Source of the DNA: CAZFIO01 sp964519585
GTDB taxonomy: Bacteria > Bacillota > Clostridia > Tissierellales > Tissierellaceae
Assembly: GCA_964519585.1 (NCBI GenBank)
Contig: CAZFIO010000108.1
Coordinates: 1-7,491, forward strand
Direction of reading: 5' to 3'
DNA: 7,491 nt
Under the pieces are notes generated by a model. That model made no database searches and had not been told where the DNA came from. It worked only from the letters and a program-made list of their open reading frames with translations. The position numbers and the translations under genes are program-made. Positions 5,002 to 7,491 of this stretch are shown in pieces. Each line of letters begins with the position of its first letter. Position 1 is the first letter of the stretch.

Positions 5002-6006
5002 CTAGTACTTGCCCCAGGCAACTGCTGTTGCTGCCCAAGTATAACCAGTTCCAGCACCTAGCAAAATTGCTAAATTTCCATCCTTAAGCCTATTAAGCCT
5101 TTCTCCTTCATATAAGGATATAAAGGCATCAGCTGATTGACAATGGCCATAATCTTCTAGGACAAAGGAATTGTTTTCGCTTAAACCATAACCTTCAAGA
5201 ATCCCTTCCAGTAGGGATCTTTTCATAAATATAGGAGCCAAGTAATCTATATCCTTTGGGGAATAACCACTTTTTTCAGCTGCCCTATCTATAACAGCTT
5301 GAAAGTTTTTAAAGGATATAGGATCCAACCTAGTCCTCATACTGTCAATATCAGCCACATCCAGAAACTTCTCCTTATGGTTTATATCATTGTCCCCATT
5401 GAAATTTTTGCATCCTATCCCATAGACCGCCACATCTTCAGCAAAAGATCCATCTGTAATCATAGCCGTTTCCAAAATTACATTTTCATTCAAACCCTTT
5501 TCCAAGAGAACTGCTGCTGCTCCGTCTCCAAAATTAAACATAAACCTAGAATCATTGTTGCTATAGTCTATAATCTGGGTCTCCTTTGAAGAAGATACCA
5601 GTAAAACATGGTTTATTTCCTCATCAGCCAGCATCATGCTCTTAGCTACCTTTAGTGAATAAACCCCTGCTGAACAAAGGGAGTGTAGCTCTATAGCATT
5701 TGCATTGACTGCTCCTATCTTATGCTGGATAGCAGCTGCACAGTTAAACAAATAGTAATCCTTGTATTCACTACCACAATATATAATCAAGTCCAGTTTC
5801 TTAGGGTCAAAACTCTTCAGGGCGTCTTCAGCGGCAAGCCTACCCATTTCAGAAACTGTTTCACTATCATTGGCCTCATGCACCTTTCTGATTCCAAACT
5901 TCTCCCTTATTACTTCCTCAGGAATCCCAGATAATTCTGCAATCCGATTACTGTCCTTAATCTTTTCCGGTATATAAATACCAATACTCTTAATACCTAC
6001 ATTCAT
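5002..6006 (-). CDS. KAS III / thiolase-fold condensing enzyme with a non-canonical active site
   Basis: This 334-residue enzyme resembles 3-oxoacyl-ACP synthase III (FabH) and HMG-CoA-synthase-like proteins throughout. It has the N-terminal GIYIPEK, an EEVIREKFGIRKVH segment, the nucleophile C111 in ELHSLCSAG (FabH Cys112), the NFGDGAAAVLLE block, and the C-terminal LLGAGTGYTWAATAVAWG. The rest of the catalytic triad differs. Where FabH has PHQAN, this protein reads PIFMK (258-262), without His. The GN pair that holds the FabH Asn reads GH (287-288, YGHCQSAD). It is therefore probably not housekeeping FabH but a specialised acyltransferase or Claisen enzyme. The start is set at the ATG giving MNVGIKS, with AGGAGG 6 nt upstream; an upstream GTG at 6028-6030 is rejected. 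It follows the acyl-CoA ligase with a 10-nt gap, suggesting that it uses the ligase product. Confidence 0.85.
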   Translation of the reverse strand: MNVGIKSIGIYIPEKIKDSNRIAELSGIPEEVIREKFGIRKVHEANDSETVSEMGRLAAEDALKSFDPKKLDLIIYCGSEYKDYYLFNCAAAIQHKIGAVNANAIELHSLCSAGVYSLKVAKSMMLADEEINHVLLVSSSKETQIIDYSNNDSRFMFNFGDGAAAVLLEKGLNENVILETAMITDGSFAEDVAVYGIGCKNFNGDNDINHKEKFLDVADIDSMRTRLDPISFKNFQAVIDRAAEKSGYSPKDIDYLAPIFMKRSLLEGILEGYGLSENNSFVLEDYGHCQSADAFISLYEGERLNRLKDGNLAILLGAGTGYTWAATAVAWGKY

Positions 6007-6012
6007 CTGCGA

Positions 6013-6018
6013 CCTCCT
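6013..6018 (-). promoter_or_regulatory. Ribosome binding site that sets the KAS III-like start
   Basis: AGGAGG on the minus strand lies 6 nt before the ATG at 6004-6006 and overlaps the TAG stop of the ligase gene (6017-6019), typical of translational coupling. Starting at the in-frame GTG (6028-6030) would place this site inside the gene and overlap the ligase frame. Confidence 0.8.
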
Positions 6019-7491
6019 AGTTATCATCACTTGTTCCGTATATTTCCATTATTTTTGAGATTACTATTTTACCAACACTGTTTTTTGGTATTTCATCTAC
6101 AAACTTTATATATTTTGGTACCTTGTAGGCGGCCAAGCTTTGTCTTAGTATATCTTTAATTTCATCTTTTGAAATCTCCATATTTGCCTTTAGGGATATT
6201 ACAGCCTTTCCAACCTCATCCCACTTATCATCTGGAACCCCAAAGACACAAACCTCATTTACCTCAGGAATCTTATACAATTCTTTTTCAATCTCTGGTG
6301 GAAAAACATTCTCACCACCACTTATAAACATATTTTTCTTCCTACCTACTATATAGAAGTAACCATCCTCATCAACCTTAGCCATATCACCTGAATAGAC
6401 CCATCCATCCACCAAGGTTTCCTTAGTTTCTTCTTCATTGTCCCAATAACCTGAAAATATTTGTGGGCCTGACCAGATTAACTCTCCTACTTCATTGACC
6501 CCAACTTCCTCATTATTTTCATCAACTATTTTAGCCATGGACAAGTACATAGGCTTCCCAACTGATGCATACTTTGCCCTCATTTCCTCATCCTCTACAA
6601 ACTGGGCTGCAGTAGAAAGATTATTTGGACCTGCTTCTGTCATTCCATAACCTAATATGAATTTTAAACCCTTGTTCCAAAACTTCTCCATAATATTTAT
6701 AGGAGTTGGTGCTGCACCTGCCATAACCCACTTTAGTGAAGATAAGTCAGCTTCTTCAAACTCTGGTAAATCAGCCATCATCCTAAATATAGTAGCTGCT
6801 CCAAAAAGCAGGCTAGGCTTTTCCCTTTCAATTACATCTAGGGTAAACTTTGGATCGAATTGTTTGTTTATCAGTATCTTGCCACCTGCGTGTAGTAGAG
6901 GCAGGGTCAATAGGTTCCATCCCCCCGTATGAAATAGTGGCAGTATTATATGAGCACTATCTTGATAATTCAGGCCCCAAGTACAGATTTCATTCATAGA
7001 GTTAAACAATTCTGCCCTATGGGAAATCATGGCTCCCTTTGGCAGGCCTGTAGTTCCACCAGTATGGATAATCAAGTGTGTATCCTCAAAGTCTAAGTCT
7101 TTACAAAAAACAGGGCTAGTATCATAATTTATAATATTTTGATATTTTTCATCATTTCCATCATTTTCAAGGACTATATACTCCTCAATATTCACCTTGT
7201 CTTTAATAGCTGAAATATTATCTTCAAATATATCTTCATATATAAGAAGCTTAGGACTTTCCTTATTGATTAATTGCTCCAGCTCCCTAGCTGAAAGCCT
7301 AGAATTATAGGGAATCATAATAGCTCCCAGTTTCCCAGTGCCATAGTATCCATCAATTAATTCAATCCTATTTCTAGATATATAAGCAATCCTATCACCT
7401 TTATTTATACCAAGTTCATTCCTAAAATAATTAGCAAGACTATTGGCACGGTGATTTAAATCCTTATATGTATATTTATTTTCATTATCCA
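6017..7491 (-). CDS. AMP-dependent acyl-CoA synthetase/ligase, N-terminus outside the window
   Basis: The frame is open to the right edge, so about 490 residues are visible and roughly 10-30 N-terminal residues are missing. The first visible stretch reads DNENKYTYKDLNHRANSLA. An internal ATG at 7316-7318 is not the start, since conserved sequence continues upstream of it. The adenylate-forming motifs appear in order: TGGTTGLPKG (ATP phosphate loop), GYGMTEAGP, YSGDMAKVDEDGYFY, GRKKNMFISGGENVFPPEIE (hinge), and NSVGK with the catalytic lysine near the C-terminus. The enzyme activates a carboxylic acid to acyl-AMP and then acyl-CoA. The substrate cannot be read, but the family resembles medium/long-chain and aromatic acid ligases. 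It is upstream of, and probably cotranscribed with, the KAS III-like and flavoprotein genes. The stop is TAG. Confidence 0.92.
   Translation of the reverse strand, partial: DNENKYTYKDLNHRANSLANYFRNELGINKGDRIAYISRNRIELIDGYYGTGKLGAIMIPYNSRLSARELEQLINKESPKLLIYEDIFEDNISAIKDKVNIEEYIVLENDGNDEKYQNIINYDTSPVFCKDLDFEDTHLIIHTGGTTGLPKGAMISHRAELFNSMNEICTWGLNYQDSAHIILPLFHTGGWNLLTLPLLHAGGKILINKQFDPKFTLDVIEREKPSLLFGAATIFRMMADLPEFEEADLSSLKWVMAGAAPTPINIMEKFWNKGLKFILGYGMTEAGPNNLSTAAQFVEDEEMRAKYASVGKPMYLSMAKIVDENNEEVGVNEVGELIWSGPQIFSGYWDNEEETKETLVDGWVYSGDMAKVDEDGYFYIVGRKKNMFISGGENVFPPEIEKELYKIPEVNEVCVFGVPDDKWDEVGKAVISLKANMEISKDEIKDILRQSLAAYKVPKYIKFVDEIPKNSVGKIVISKIMEIYGTSDDN

Noticed and set aside
6007..6030. 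Longer KAS III-like start at the GTG at 6028-6030
   Set aside because: The eight extra residues are encoded by the Shine-Dalgarno region and ligase stop; family N-termini begin at the MNVGIKS ATG.
1..7491. CRISPR arrays, insertion sequences, tRNA or rRNA genes
   Set aside because: No spaced direct repeats, transposase sequence, terminal inverted repeats or tRNA/rRNA motifs were seen on either strand.

Overview
The window is AT-rich, with GGAGG-type ribosome binding sites, sigma-A-like promoters and clostridial-type C4 acyl-CoA genes. This suggests an anaerobic low-GC Firmicute (Clostridia, perhaps Tissierellales-like; the lineage is inferred from sequence flavour only). Eight protein genes are visible, seven on the minus strand.

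Layout, left to right. Positions 1-60 (minus) hold the first part of a c-di-AMP (ydaO/yuaA-type) riboswitch running off the left edge, with its own promoter at 131-159. A strong terminator (258-293) closes the minus-strand operon 342-3605. In transcription order this operon is: MaoC/PhaJ-type (R)-enoyl-CoA hydratase, acetyl-CoA acetyltransferase (thiolase), crotonase, 3-hydroxybutyryl-CoA dehydrogenase. A TetR-family regulator (3719-4342, plus) is divergent from it, and the two promoters overlap face to face. A perfect 15-bp hairpin (4319-4358) separates the TetR gene from a second minus-strand operon that enters from the right: AMP-dependent acyl-CoA ligase (5' end outside the window), KAS III-like condensing enzyme, iron-sulfur-flavoprotein-like NAD(P)H/FMN oxidoreductase.

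The first operon encodes the acetyl-CoA / acetoacetyl-CoA / 3-hydroxybutyryl-CoA / crotonyl-CoA interconversion, with hydratases of both stereospecificities. It could link (R)- and (S)-3-hydroxyacyl-CoA through crotonyl-CoA. The second operon looks like a carboxylic-acid activation plus Claisen condensation module of unknown product.

The standout is the thiolase. Its reading frame is intact over 393 codons (2008-3186) except for two in-frame UGA codons, exactly at the active-site nucleophile Cys88 and at position 90 (normally Ser), so the motif VCGSGLK reads V-UGA-G-UGA-G-L-K. There is no indel, and everything before and after is well-conserved thiolase. Directly after the first UGA lies a foldable stretch of about 39 nt. 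Its apical loop carries GU 18 nt after the UGA, very close to the geometry of the E. coli fdhF SECIS element. I read this as a candidate selenocysteine-containing thiolase, possibly with a Sec-Gly-Sec motif. The main alternative is a recently inactivated gene or a sequence error.
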